DNA of 64,000 bases. Origin: Papaver somniferum (lineage: Eukaryota; Streptophyta; Magnoliopsida; Ranunculales; Papaveraceae). The stretch's first letter is position 1. Each line of letters opens with the position of its first letter. The stretch covers positions 157,940,406-158,004,405 of the forward strand of contig NC_039363.1 in NCBI RefSeq assembly GCF_003573695.1, read 5' to 3'. Both the position numbers and the translations under genes were made by a program. Shown in pieces: positions 10,729 to 21,127 of this stretch. The notes beneath the pieces were generated by a model, which was not told the origin of the DNA, did no database searches, and worked only from the letters and a program-made list of their open reading frames with translations.

Positions 10729-12049
10729 GAATTACTATTTAGTCCAATTTTTCATGACCCAGTTAATGGCTAGTCCACCCACGAAAAACATTTACTCGTT
10801 AGTCCAAAAACATGTTTTTGGACTAGATTATTTACTCGCTAGTCCAAAAACTTTGTGGAGATTATAAAGTGTATTTTCTAAATGTCTAAAACACCCTTAC
10901 AGATCTAATTAGTATCAACACATTGAATATTACTAGCAATATGTTACTACATACTAATAGTATCAATATGGTCATACTACATATCAATATGTACTATATT
11001 AATAGTAAAAAGAATATGTTACTCGTAAATTAAGTAACTACTCTACTATACTAGTAGTAACATGTGTACTAGTAGACTAGTTTACTAGTAGTAACTAGTA
11101 TACTAGTAGTACTAATAGTAACTAGTATTATACTAGTATACTAGTAACATATTAATATGTAATATCAATATATAACATACTACATATTAATATGACACTA
11201 CATATTACATATGTTACTAGTTACTACATATTACATATTACATTACATATGTATACTAGTATACTAGTAAACTAGTATTAAGTAACTACTCTACTATACT
11301 AGTAGTAACATGTGTACTAGTAGACTAGTTTACTAGTAGTAACTAGTACTATACTAGTAGTACTAATAGTAACTAGTATACTAGTAACATATTAATATGT
11401 AATATCAATATATAACATACTACATACTAATATGACACTACATATTAATATGTAGTGTTAATATATAGTGTTAATATATAACATACTACATATTAATATG
11501 TAATATCAATATATAACATACCACATATTAATAATGTTACTACATATTAATATGTAGTGCCAATGTATAACATACTACATATTAATATGTAGTATCAGTA
11601 TATAACATATTGATACTAGTAACATATGTTACTACATACTACATTTGTTCTATATATGTTACTACATATTTTACTACATACTACATATTAATACTAGTAT
11701 ACTAGTAGTTACTAGTATACTACTAGTTATTAGTTACTACATATTACATATGTTACTAGTTACTACATATTACTAGTTACATATGTTACTACATATTACA
11801 TATGTATACTAGTTACATATGTTACTACATATTACATATGTATACTAGTATACTAGTAAACTAGTATTAATACTAGTATATATGTTACTACATATAACAT
11901 ATGTTACTAACATACATAGTATATTATTTGTTAGGGTTAGTAGAGTAATTTTACTCTTTTCAAATCTTTTTTGGACTAGGGAGTAAATGTTGTCTCCCGC
12001 TGGACTAGCCACTAATCCGGATCGGGTTTAGTGGACTAAACAGGAAATC
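10729..12049. mobile_element. Foldback-like element with TIRs of about 90 bp and palindromic core
   Basis: The left end (from about 10,729: attactatttagtcca, then ggctagtcca, then aacatttactcgttagtccaaaa) and the reverse complement of the right end (from about 12,049: atttcctgtttagtcca, then ggctagtcca, then aacatttactccctagtccaaaa) match with gaps over about 90 bp. The interior (about 10,900-11,930) consists almost only of self-complementary words: TACTAGTA, ATATTAATAT, TTACTACAT. There is no ORF. The termini plus inverted-repeat core fit a foldback or MITE-like DNA element. A target duplication is not clear because both flanks are TA-rich (atatatatg and tatatatag). Confidence 0.6.
11030..11440. 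repeat. Direct duplication inside the foldback core (248-bp offset)
   Basis: The phrase ttaagtaactactctacta with about 130 following bases occurs at 11,030 and again at 11,278, an offset of 248 bp. Both are built from the same TACTAG and TAATAT palindromes, indicating local amplification within the element. Confidence 0.7.
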
Positions 12050-13290
12050 TCTCTCTATATATAGGTGGTAATTAGGATCCAAACCCGCGGATTAACCCTA
12101 ACCCGACCCACGTAAACCCGGCTCGCTCCAGCTCGATTACTAAACAAGCCGGGTTAGGGTTCATGTTTTCAGAGCCTGTTGGTAAACGGGTTGAACCGTA
12201 TAACCTGCGGGTTACCCAGTTTAGAACTGATTTCAATTGATTTCCGTGTTCAAGGAACCCAGTTTAGGGTTCCTTTGGATTAGTGAATTTTCCGTGTTCA
12301 AGGAAGAATTTATAACTGATTTCAATTGATTTCCGCCGAACCGATTCAGTTTTATCTCCTCTAATCTTTGTTACCAATTAATAATCTAAAATTTTAGATT
12401 TGAAACTACCAAAATCTAAAATAATTGTAGAGAAAAGCAAAATTATGGCCATTTTGCTTCTGGATCCGCAATCTACAACGTACAGGTAACCAAAGCATAA
12501 CCAAGAATGATGCTCTTTCCCATTTTACATAACAGAAATAGGAAACAAAGGGAGATATATAGATACATGAGATTTTAGAACTGATTTATGCTGATTATCA
12601 ATATACCAAAATTCTAAATTATTTAGCTTCACAAATTATAAACACCCATATCAATAGAGAATAGAAAGATCAAAACCAAAATATTGATTTATTGATTCAT
12701 TATCATCCCTAGGACCCTAGAATACAAACTATTATATCAGAGAGAAAAACATAGTTGAGTCTTGTGAGAAGATGGATCAAAATTATCTAGCTTCACAAAT
12801 TAAGAGGAAAATGGTGGAGTAAACAACAGAGATTTTGGAGTAATGGTGGGGGAGTGGGAAGGCGCTGTGGAGGAGATAAAGAACTAATGGGAATATATAT
12901 ATAAAAGGGACTTCTAGGGTTTCGAGTAGTGGGTAAGTTGGACAGATACGTGGTTTATTAATTAATATGTAAAGAAGTCTCCAAATTCCAAACAAATCAC
13001 GCAGCTCAGTGGACGAGGAGACCAGAGTATAACCTATCTATCCCGGGATCGATTCCTCCAACCCTACCTTGTTTATTTGATTCCTTTTATAACGAAAGGA
13101 CATGGATGGAATTACCGAACTTAGGGTTAACCGGCAAACCCGCGAGCTAACCCGCCTAGTGCTAGGGTCGAGTACCTTTGACCCGTTGAGTGAGACGGGC
13201 CGGGTTAGGGCTGATCACAATGAACCCGTCTAACTCGTCACGGGTTGACCCTAACCTGGCCCGTCGCCAGCTCTCTCTCTATATATATTT
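12050..13290. mobile_element. Possible DNA transposon with GGGTTA/CCCG-rich ends
   Basis: Both borders carry clusters of aaccctaacccg-like and gggttagggt-like words (12,070-12,230 and 13,115-13,262) in an otherwise AT-rich surround, and a CTCTCTCTATATATA direct repeat lies at each edge (12,048-12,062 and about 13,272-13,286). This looks like the compositionally odd ends of a hAT-like or other non-autonomous element of about 1.2 kb. I could not define exact terminal inverted repeats, and the internal reading frames look random. Confidence 0.3.
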
Positions 13291-13958
13291 AATAGTAGTA
13301 TTTCTCATCTTTGATTTTTTTTTCTTATCTTGTCCGGACTAAAAGTTGTTTTTGAAATTTGAAGAATCGATCTTGGTCTTATTTTGGGTAATAATGGTTG
13401 GTGTTTTTATTTAATGGAGTTGATGCTTTTAAACATATTCCCGACGAGTTTAGAGGGGGACTTTCTTTTTATGGTGGTCAATTTGGTATAGAGGGAGGCA
13501 TTTCTCGATTTTAGTTGTATTTGTGAATCTACAGGGAGACATAATAGTAAATCCGAGAGAAGAAAAATGTAAAAAGAAGTGAGAATTTGAGATGCAAAAG
13601 GTATAATTGATTGATAGATAAATCAATGATGATATTCTTGAAAATGCAAACGAATGAAAAAGCTTTTATAACTGATGGGGATTTGATAAGTGGAAAAAAA
13701 TGTTGATTACGTGACGGGATTCTTTTGACAGACGAATTATAGATTTGAAACTGGTGTTTGACACCAAAACACAAAACCAGAACATAAATGGGCAAAACAA
13801 ATTAGAGACATGTAACACATCATTTTAATTTCCAGAATTGTGTTATTACGTCTTTTTTAGTAATAAATAACTAAGAAATACAAGAAATACTGATCAATAA
13901 TAAACCTATTTTGGAAATCTAGTCTCTTTTTGAATCATGAACTTCAAAATGCCATGTC
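13291..13958. other. Intergenic, no supported gene
   Basis: The stretch is AT-rich. A minus-strand frame at 13,529-13,795 is hydrophobic and Ile/Phe-rich in the way random AT-rich DNA translates, so I do not call it. Confidence 0.4.
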
Positions 13959-14317
13959 CTAGTAGTCATTAATATCACGAAAAAATTTATCTTGAAGCCG
14001 ATCAACTCGCTCTTGAAGTATATTCACCTGTTGTTGGAGCCAAAAAAATCACGAACATAGGGACAACAACATCTACTCTCCTCATGCACCAATTCCACAC
14101 AATGCTCATCGACAGCAAATGCATTAATCTCACGCAAACGCCAATAATCTGCATGCTTCCTCATGCAGATTATGAACACGCCGAGTCTAGGCTGAAGAAC
14201 TCGTATATCGTAGTCTGAGATCTTAAAATCGTCTTCTAGGGTTCTTCTAAATGAATTGTACTCAACAACTTTAGGACCCATAGCAATAAATTGGTAGCAA
14301 TATTTTGTGCGGTTCAT
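13959..14317 (-). CDS. Small protein, unknown function; C-terminal coiled coil in shifted frame
   Basis: The frame starts at ATG 14,315-14,317 and runs 97 residues to a stop at 14,024. It has a cluster ESRCCCPYVRDFF near the end. In the next frame, reached by adding one T to the T7 run at about 14,041-14,047, the sequence continues WLQQQVNILQERVDRLQDKF and ends with TAG at 13,959-13,961. That tail has heptad-like hydrophobic spacing, so it is likely the true C-terminus (about 125 residues). Either a one-base assembly error or a recent frameshift explains the break. No family recognised. Neighbours are small orphan proteins and F-box pseudogenes. Confidence 0.5.
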
Positions 14318-14394
14318 TCTGATAGAAAAGGAAGAGCGATTCGCAGGAGAAAAAAAATTCCTTGTGTTGACAATTAGATATGGTGGCCAAATTT

Positions 14395-14575
14395 TTATTT
14401 ATTTATTAAGTTTTGTATGTTCATAAACTACATCCGATTAAAAAGGAAATTAGATAAAGATCAAATATTTATTCCATATACATATCTCATTATCTATTTT
14501 CTGCCATATTTATCGTGATATGGAAACTGAAATATTTGATGTACTTGTAAGGAGGTAAGGAATACCAAACACCTA
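14395..14575 (+). repeat. Dispersed segment shared with 18,655-18,800 and 20,590-20,770
   Basis: Phrases such as gattaaaaaggaaattagataaa, attccatat, tatctcattat, atatggaaactgaaatatt and aataccaaa occur here in the same order as in the two segments downstream. In the other two places the segment lies directly upstream of F-box paralogue 3 and of the interrupted gene at 20,874. Confidence 0.6.
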
Positions 14576-15307
14576 ATTTGCTTAACATAAAAATGTAGGG
14601 GCTAAAAGAGAGATACATAAATTAAGGTACCATTAGCCCGTATTTGTAGTGGTAAATACACTTTTGTATTTTAGGGACAGTTCATGTTTTCTATTATCAA
14701 TCAATGTCGTTGTATTAAGATGTTGTTGTGATGTGTATTCTAATTCCAGGAGGTAAGCATTACTGAATTGGTGCATAAGTAGCTGTAATGAGAATCACAT
14801 CTAGTTTCTGCTATTATGCGTGATTTTTCAAAGTAGTCATTCGTATTCAAAACTTGTGCTTTCTATGTATCCAGTTCTTTACTCATAGATTGAGTTTGAA
14901 AATGCAACCAACAACTCCAAAACCATTCAATCATACACAAGAAAACGGTCATTAAACAAGAAAATTAATCCTAAATCCGAAAGTTATTAAGCAAGTCCAA
15001 CACCATTCAGTCATTAACATCAAAACAGTCATTAACATTAAAAAAACATGAAAATTAATCCTAAATCCGAAACGTAGATTCCAAAAAACAAAACAAGATT
15101 CAGTCATCCACAATATCTTGTTAGACCCCTCTTAATTCCACTTTTTCTCTGTACTTTGACGATACCTATTTCTTCAAAATACTAACTTGTGTAACCATTT
15201 GTACTCTGTACGTATCATAATTTTCATTAAAGCAACTTAACCCAAAAAATCCACCAGCTATAAGAAAATTGGAATTGTTAGAGTCGACTCTTACCTGTTT
15301 ACGGCCA
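14576..15307. other. Intergenic, no gene; short internal repeat
   Basis: Nothing codes here. The phrase gaaaattaatcctaaatccgaaa occurs at about 14,960 and 15,050, and cagtcattaaca recurs between them, pointing to a local imperfect duplication. Confidence 0.45.
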
Positions 15308-15964
15308 TCACTCGGAGTCGTAATCCGACCTTTCCCTCTCCGATCCCATATCAGTTTCAGAATCAGTCACTATGTTGAGTATGACCTCATTTTCATGTAC
15401 TGTTCGTGATAGGTACGCCTGATACTCATCCTCTACACTGACTTCATTCATAGGGTGGTCTGTATAATCCTTATATCTTCCAGCATAAATTGATGCTCTT
15501 CTAGCCCTAATCCTTCTCATTAAAACCACACCTTCTCTCCTTTCCCTTTTCTGCAACAACTGCAAAAATTCTTCTGGGTATTCTTCATCTTTTACCTTTT
15601 CTATGCTTCTCTTCTTTGTCTCTTCATTTTCTGCCTCACATACTGATTTTGCATGATCAAACTCATTCCACAACAGATCCATATCATCGTCTTAGTTATT
15701 GTTATGCAAACCTACTTCTTCCTCTTCTCTCATATTCCTCGCCTCTTCTTTCTCCTTCTTTTTATTCAATCTTATTGCTTTCGATATATGGTACCCTGCT
15801 TTCTCTAGTTGCTCCAAATTCATTTCACATACTGCTAATTTGTACTTCATCATCACTTCCTTTCTCTTCAAGCACTCCTCCTTATCAACTTCTTCCGCTG
15901 TCATTGGGGTCTTGCCTTTCGATGGTTTGGAACCACTCCCTTTTTCTGTGTTATTCGGAGCCAT
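15308..15964 (-). pseudogene. Charged coiled-coil-like protein split by one in-frame TAA
   Basis: A single minus-strand frame runs from ATG at 15,962-15,964 to TGA at 15,308. It is interrupted only once, by TAA at 15,692-15,694, after 90 residues. Upstream is a Lys/Glu-rich N-terminal half (about 20-87: EECLKRKEVMMKYK, then NKKKEKEEARNMREEEE). Downstream the same frame continues DDDMDLLWNEFDHAKS, then more charged helix (RERREGVVLMRRIRARRAS), and ends in an acidic tail (SERERSDYDSE). Together it would be about 217 residues. The preserved frame and composition on both sides argue for one gene with a recent nonsense mutation; two separate genes or stop readthrough are less likely. Function is unknown. 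Confidence 0.65.
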
Positions 15965-16253
15965 TGTTATCTCTGAATTTTTTTTTCTTCTTCTCCTCTC
16001 TTGGATTTTTTATCTCTCTGGAAAATAATGAATATAATCCCTAATTCCTCTCACATTTATTATCTTTTTTTTTCTTTTTTCTTCTCAGACCTATTCCCAA
16101 GAGACGCATACAACGGTTGAATTCAAAGAAATTATAACTCCCTACTAAAATGTCATGTCCTTTCAGACCTATTTCATGATGTGGTTATCCTTTAGATTTT
16201 GTTCCCTTTTAAATAAAAATCCAGTTATAGGTTTAAGCTATAACCGCTTATAA

Positions 16254-16631
16254 GAGCATCTCCAATGAAAAATTCCTATATTTAAGGCCACATAGGATTT
16301 TTGGTGTTTTAATAAGAAAACCTTCTCCAACGGAAATCTCAAAGATGAATGTGAGGATGACGTGTGAGGTAGTTATTCAAACATCCGCTAATCCATCCTC
16401 GGGTTTTAGAGGTTCACTTGGAGGATTTAAACATCCTAATCATCAAAATCTAAGGTAGGTAAATAAGGAGTTAATTGTTTAAACTTTAAATCAATGGTGT
16501 AAAATATTTTCAAAATGTTATGGTTGGAGACGAATTTGTTTTCACTTCCATAAATTAGAGAAATCTGATCTCACATCCCTAAAAAATTGGTTACACATAG
16601 GATGCACATCAAGGTTCCATTGGAGATGCTC
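16254..16631. mobile_element. Tourist/Harbinger-like MITE, 378 bp
   Basis: The left terminus GAGCATCTCCAATG and the right terminus CATTGGAGATGCTC form a perfect 14-bp terminal inverted repeat. The element is flanked by TAA on both sides (16,251-16,253 and 16,632-16,634), the 3-bp TWA target duplication of PIF/Harbinger-derived MITEs. It has no ORF of its own. It ends only about 110 bp before the TATA box of F-box paralogue 2. Confidence 0.85.
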
Positions 16632-16742
16632 TAATATAACGTGAAAATATGCGTTACTTTCCTGCTCATTAAGGACGCGACCATTCAAATAATTCCTGCT
16701 CATAAAGGATGCGACCATTCGCCAACAGATGTACTGGATGTC

Positions 16743-16750
16743 TATATAAG
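16743..16750 (+). promoter_or_regulatory. TATA box of F-box paralogue 2
   Basis: TATATAAG followed by ctttactcgta, matching the block upstream of paralogue 1. Just upstream, the motif gcgaccattc occurs twice (about 16,675 and 16,708). Confidence 0.5.
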
Positions 16751-16851
16751 CTTTACTCGTACATGCTTGAAGCATTCTACAATATTAAGAAAATCCTAAA
16801 AGCTTGTAAATTTCTTTTTTTTTTTGATAATATTTCATGAGTATAATACTG

Positions 16852-18040
16852 ATGGATATGTTACCGGAATTAACTACCAAGATACTACATCACCTCCAAA
16901 CTGCATAAAGCATTATAGAAAACAAATGTGTTTCCAAAGAGTGGAATACTATCCTCGGGGACAAAAGAGTTGGACTCCTTTTTGGTGTCACACCGAGAAT
17001 AGGGAAAGAAGTTACTCAACTCTTTTATAGAGAGGAAGATTTTAGCCCGATCGCAACAACCAACAATCACGACGCCCAGAATGATGAAACCCATGAAGAT
17101 TTGACTAAGTTGTACCCAATAGTTTGATCTTGCAATGGTCTGGTATGTTTTTATGTTTCACACCATGGAATATAAGATCCTATATATGTTATGAATCCAG
17201 AAACTGGTGAGCACCTACATCTGCCACAATTATGCATCCCAATTGCACGAGATCAAGTACTTTCGTGGTATCCACGATACGATGTAATTGGGGGTTTAGG
17301 CTACTGTCAATGTACCAATGAGTACAAGGTTGTTCGAATTCACATGGATGGTAAAGTTCAAATACACACTCTAGGAGACAAGAAGGGATGGAGGAACATA
17401 GCAGAGGAGATTCCTTATACTTTTCGGAGTTCAGGTGTGTACGCACATGGTTGTATTTTTTGGACGGATTGTTGTCAGTGGGATGGTGGCATAGTTTCTT
17501 TCAATTTGGAAACCGAGACATTTTATCAACATGCGCGACCCCCGCAACATATTCCTGGGAGTGAATTCCCATCACTTGGGATGTTTATTTTCGGAGTTCG
17601 CCTTTTATTTTACTACATCCATGACGCCTATGATGAGGGGATAATCAGCCCCGGATAGATTTTTGGGCACCCATTTCCAAAAAAAAAATATTCATACATG
17701 GGCACCTGGCGAGGAATGGAATTGGAATAATAAGAAAAGCATTTTCTTGGAAAAGGATGAGGATGAAGGGTGGACGATCTATTACCCGATAGCTTCTGGA
17801 AAAAACAAGGACCTCATATTGTGGCAGAATGGGCGTTTATTGCGTTACAATGCACTCACCGGAACTTGGACGGAAATTTTGGGGACACTATTGTGGGAAA
17901 CAAGCAGGGTTGCAATTATTCCTCATATTAGGAACGCTGCCTCATTGAAGAATTTTGGTGGAAAATCGGAAACATGTACTCATGATGTCCATGCCATTAA
18001 CACATTCCTTGGGTTATCTATGTATTTTTTTTCCTTGTAG
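16852..18040 (+). pseudogene. F-box/FBA-type protein, paralogue 2, decayed
   Basis: The ATG at 16,852 begins MDMLPELTTKILHHLQTA, the F-box start, aligned with paralogues 1 and 3. A TAA follows at once where paralogue 3 has GAA, then the frame continues as NKCVSKEWNTILGDKR. Further stops fall where paralogue 1 has Gly (GGA to TGA in the SCNGLVCFYV block) and Gln (CAA to TAA). A long conserved FBA part is open at 17,191-17,658 (MNPETGEHLHLP, TNEYKVVRI, GWRNIAEEIPYTF, GVYAHGCIFW), after which a frameshift near 17,655 moves the frame for the last 125 residues (WAPGEEWNWNN, LGTLLWETS). There are at least three stops and one shift: a clear pseudogene. Confidence 0.85.
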
Positions 18041-18139
18041 TTGTGTTGTTGTTTTTTTTTGGTATTTGGATTTTTTTCTATGTACAATTTATTCCTTGGG
18101 TTATCTATGTAGCTTTTTTTTTTCTCTTGCAGTTGTTTT

Positions 18140-18448
18140 NNNNNNNNNNNNNNNNNNNNNNNNNNNNNNNNNNNNNNNNNNNNNNNNNNNNNNNNNNNNN
18201 NNNNNNNNNNNNNNNNNNNNNNNNNNNNNNNNNNNNNNNNNNNNNNNNNNNNNNNNNNNNNNNNNNNNNNNNNNNNNNNNNNNNNNNNNNNNNNNNNNNN
18301 NNNNNNNNNNNNNNNNNNNNNNNNNNNNNNNNNNNNNNNNNNNNNNNNNNNNNNNNNNNNNNNNNNNNNNNNNNNNNNNNNNNNNNNNNNNNNNNNNNNN
18401 NNNNNNNNNNNNNNNNNNNNNNNNNNNNNNNNNNNNNNNNNNNNNNNN
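18140..18448. other. Assembly gap, 309 Ns
   Basis: The run of N is bordered on both sides by T-rich sequence. Sequence inside is unknown, and the distance may be estimated. It separates F-box paralogues 2 and 3, so the exact structure of their tandem duplication cannot be read. Confidence 0.99.
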
Positions 18449-18499
18449 TTTTTTTTTTGTTTTGGTGTTTGGATTATTTCCTATGTTGAAATGTACAAT

Positions 18500-18830
18500 T
18501 TAATTAGTTTGGGTCATTGTTTAACTAGACCACCTTTGGTTTTTTCCTTTTCTTTCCATTACACCTATGGTCCAGCCGGCCACCCCAACCGACCTAGGTA
18601 ATTAGTCGAAAAGTAGAGAAATTATTTGGGTATTTCCTAAGATATCATGATTTATTTTAGTTTGATATGTTCGGAGTGTATATTAGATTAAAAAGGCAAT
18701 TATATAAACATGAAAATATTCATTCGATATCTCATTATATTGCTACAATATCTTATTTTTTAGTAATATGGAAATTGAAATATTCGGTGTAAATACCAAA
18801 GAATAGTGATTTAAGATGGAAAACCTAAAA
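18500..18830 (+). repeat. Segmental repeat following F-box paralogue 2
   Basis: The block gggtcattgtttaacta, then cctttggttttttcc, then cccaaccgacctagg, then attatttgggtatttcctaag, recurs at 20,450-20,780 after paralogue 3. The repeat lies at the same place relative to both pseudogenes, so gene plus 3' flank were duplicated as one unit of about 2 kb. Confidence 0.8.
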
Positions 18831-18946
18831 AATTAGCCGTCTATATATATGTAAGATTTACTCGTATCTACTTGTAGCATTCTACAATAACAAAATCTTA
18901 AAATCTTGTAAATTTTTTTTGATAATCTTTCATCAGTATAATAGTG

Positions 18947-20119
18947 ATGGATATGTTGCCGGAATTAACTACCGAGATACTTCAGCGCATCCAAACTGCA
19001 GAAAGCGTTTTATCAAGCAAATGTGTATGCAAAGAATGAAATACTATCCTTGGGGACAAAAGAATTGGATTACTTTTTGGTGTCACGCCAATAGTGGGGA
19101 AAGATAAAGTTACCCAACTCTTTTATAGAGAGGAAGATTTCAGCCGGATCGTAACAGCCAACAATCACGACGCCGGAATGATGGAACCCATGTTGATTGG
19201 ACTATATTGCACCCAATAGTTGGATCTTGCAATGGTATGGTATGTTTTTATGTTTCACACCATGGCATACAAGATCCTGCATATATTATGAATCCAGAAA
19301 CTGGTGAACACCTCCATCTCCAAGAACTATGCATCCCAATTACACCGGATCCAGTACTTTCGTGATCCACGATACAACAAAATAGGGGGTTTCGGCTACT
19401 GTCAACGTACCAATGAGTACAAGGTAGTTTGAATTCACATGGATGGTAAAGTTCAAATACACTCTAGGAGACAAGAGGGGATGGAGGAACATAGTAAAGG
19501 AGATTCCTTATACTTTTCGGAGTTCAGGTGTGTACGCACATGGTTGTATTTTTTGGAAGGATTGTTGTCAGCAGGATATTGGCATAATATCTTTCAATTT
19601 GGACACTGAGACGTTCCATAAACATTCGCCACCCCCGCATCATATTCCTGGGAGTGAATTTTGGATAAATACTTACCCATCACTTCAGATGGTCATGTTC
19701 GGAGTTCGCATTTTAATTTAATACATCCATGAGGGGATTGATCGGCCCCGGATAGATTTCTCGGCTCTCATTTCCGAAGAAAATATTCATACATGGGCGA
19801 CGGGAAATGAAATTGGAATTATAAGATAAGCATTTACTTTGAAGATGATGAATGACCGACTTATAACCCGATAACCTTTGTAAATGACAAGGACCTCTTA
19901 TTTTGGAAGAATAGGCGTTTATTGCGTTACAATACACTCAAAAAAACTTGGACGGAAATTTGGGGGGCAATACGGTGAGAAACAAGGGTTGCAATTATTC
20001 CTCACATGAGGAGCGCTGTCTCGTTGAAGAATTTTGGTGGACAATCGGAAATGTCTACTCATGATGTCCATGCCGCTAACACATTCCTTGGCTTATCTAT
20101 GCAGCTTTTTTTCTTGTAG
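18947..20119 (+). pseudogene. F-box/FBA-type protein, paralogue 3, decayed
   Basis: The ATG at 18,947 gives MDMLPELTTEILQRIQTAES, then VLSSKCVCKE followed by TGA where paralogues 1 and 2 have Trp (TGG). Later lesions include a shift within the AGMMEPM segment, TGA for Arg (CGA) in the YKVVRIH motif and a further break after about 19,720. The FBA-like block GWRNIVKEIPYTFRSSGVY and GCIFWKDCC is still readable at 19,443-19,721. The end at about 20,119 is set by alignment with the end of paralogue 2 (INTFLGLSM). All homology follows paralogue 2 more closely than paralogue 1, as expected for the younger tandem pair. Confidence 0.85.
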
Positions 20120-20439
20120 TTGTGATTTTTTTTTTTTTGGTATTAGGATTTTTTTCTATGCTGAAATGTATTATTATTACTTGGGTTATCACTTTTTTTT
20201 TCTTGTAGTAAACAAAAGGCCACACGGGGCAACTTCATTAGAAAAATAATCAACCGTCACACAGGAAAATGGTTGGTATCCTAGCGACAAGCTGGGCACC
20301 AACACCTTTTTGAATCGCTACACCAAGCCTATGAAAAATAAAATTGTTTATTCTAGTAGTAACATCATGACTAGCAAGACGGTTCCTTTTCTTTTTTTTT
20401 TGGCGTTTGGATTTTTTCTATATATATAGTGTTGCCGCT

Positions 20440-20830
20440 AAATGTTGGGTCATTGTTTAACTAGCCAACCTTTGTATTTTTTCCTTTTTTTGCTTTACAC
20501 CTATGGTCAAGCTGGCCGGCCCACCCCAACCGACCTAGGTTATTTAGTTGAAAAGTAGAAAAATTATTTGGGTATTTCCTAAGAGACCGCGTATATTAAA
20601 TTAAAAAGGAAATTAGATAAATATGAAAATATTCATTCCATATCTCATGAGATCGCGTATATTATTTGTTATGTTCGTAATGTATATTAGATTAAAAAGG
20701 AAATTAGATAAACATGAAAATATTCGTTCCATACTACAATATTCGGTGTAAATACCAAAGAATAGGTGTTTTAAGATAATGATGGAAAACCTAAAAAATT
20801 AGAGTTTTCCTTACAAATATATATAAATTC
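20440..20830 (+). repeat. Segmental repeat following F-box paralogue 3
   Basis: This is the second copy of the block at 18,500-18,830. Inside it, at about 20,590-20,700, the phrase gattaaaaaggaaattagataaacatgaaaatatt is itself duplicated. The block runs straight into the TATA region (about 20,818-20,826) of the gene that starts at 20,874. Confidence 0.75.
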
Positions 20831-20873
20831 CACCAAGCATAGAAAAAAATTAACATAGAGTATTAAGAGGAAA

Positions 20874-21127
20874 ATGAGTTTTGCTAAGAGGGATTATAGA
20901 GATGAAACTGAAGAGAGGATCCAAAAATATCCTTGACTGATGGTTGGTCTTCGTAAATTTAGAATTATCATTACTCTGGACGGAGTAACTACTGTTCATG
21001 GTGTTCCTCTCGAGTTGTAATTAGTTATGTTGTCAGTAGTGTTGACACTGATGATGTTCCTATTTATGTTGATGTTATTCATGGTGTTCCTCTGGATGCT
21101 GTAATCAGTAGTATTGATAATGCCGAT
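20874..21127 (+). pseudogene. Small acidic protein gene, 5' part, interrupted by retrotransposon
   Basis: ATG at 20,874 is preceded by a tatatataaat TATA-like box about 50 bp upstream. The frame reads MSFAKRDYRDETEERIQKYP, then TGA, then MVGLRKFRIIITLDGVTTVH, which resembles the N-terminal part of the protein at 8433. A frameshift or stop near 21,018 moves the reading to VDTDDVPIYVDVIHGVPLD. At 21,127 the sequence stops at the boundary of the LTR complex; the last five bases CCGAT are repeated at the other boundary, where the same frame resumes. The gene was therefore already carrying a stop, or acquired it after the insertion. Confidence 0.7.

Noticed and set aside
12070..13262. Interstitial telomeric repeat
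   Set aside because: The GGGTTAGGG-like words are scattered and degenerate, not tandem TTTAGGG units; they look like transposon-end composition.
13529..13795. 88-codon minus-strand frame
   Set aside because: AT-rich hydrophobic composition, no promoter, no homology to the neighbours.
15616..16044. Plus-strand frames opposite the charged protein gene
   Set aside because: Leu/Ser-rich antisense shadows of Lys/Glu-rich coding sequence on the minus strand.
17955..18503. Frames crossing the N-run
   Set aside because: They read unknown bases through an assembly gap.
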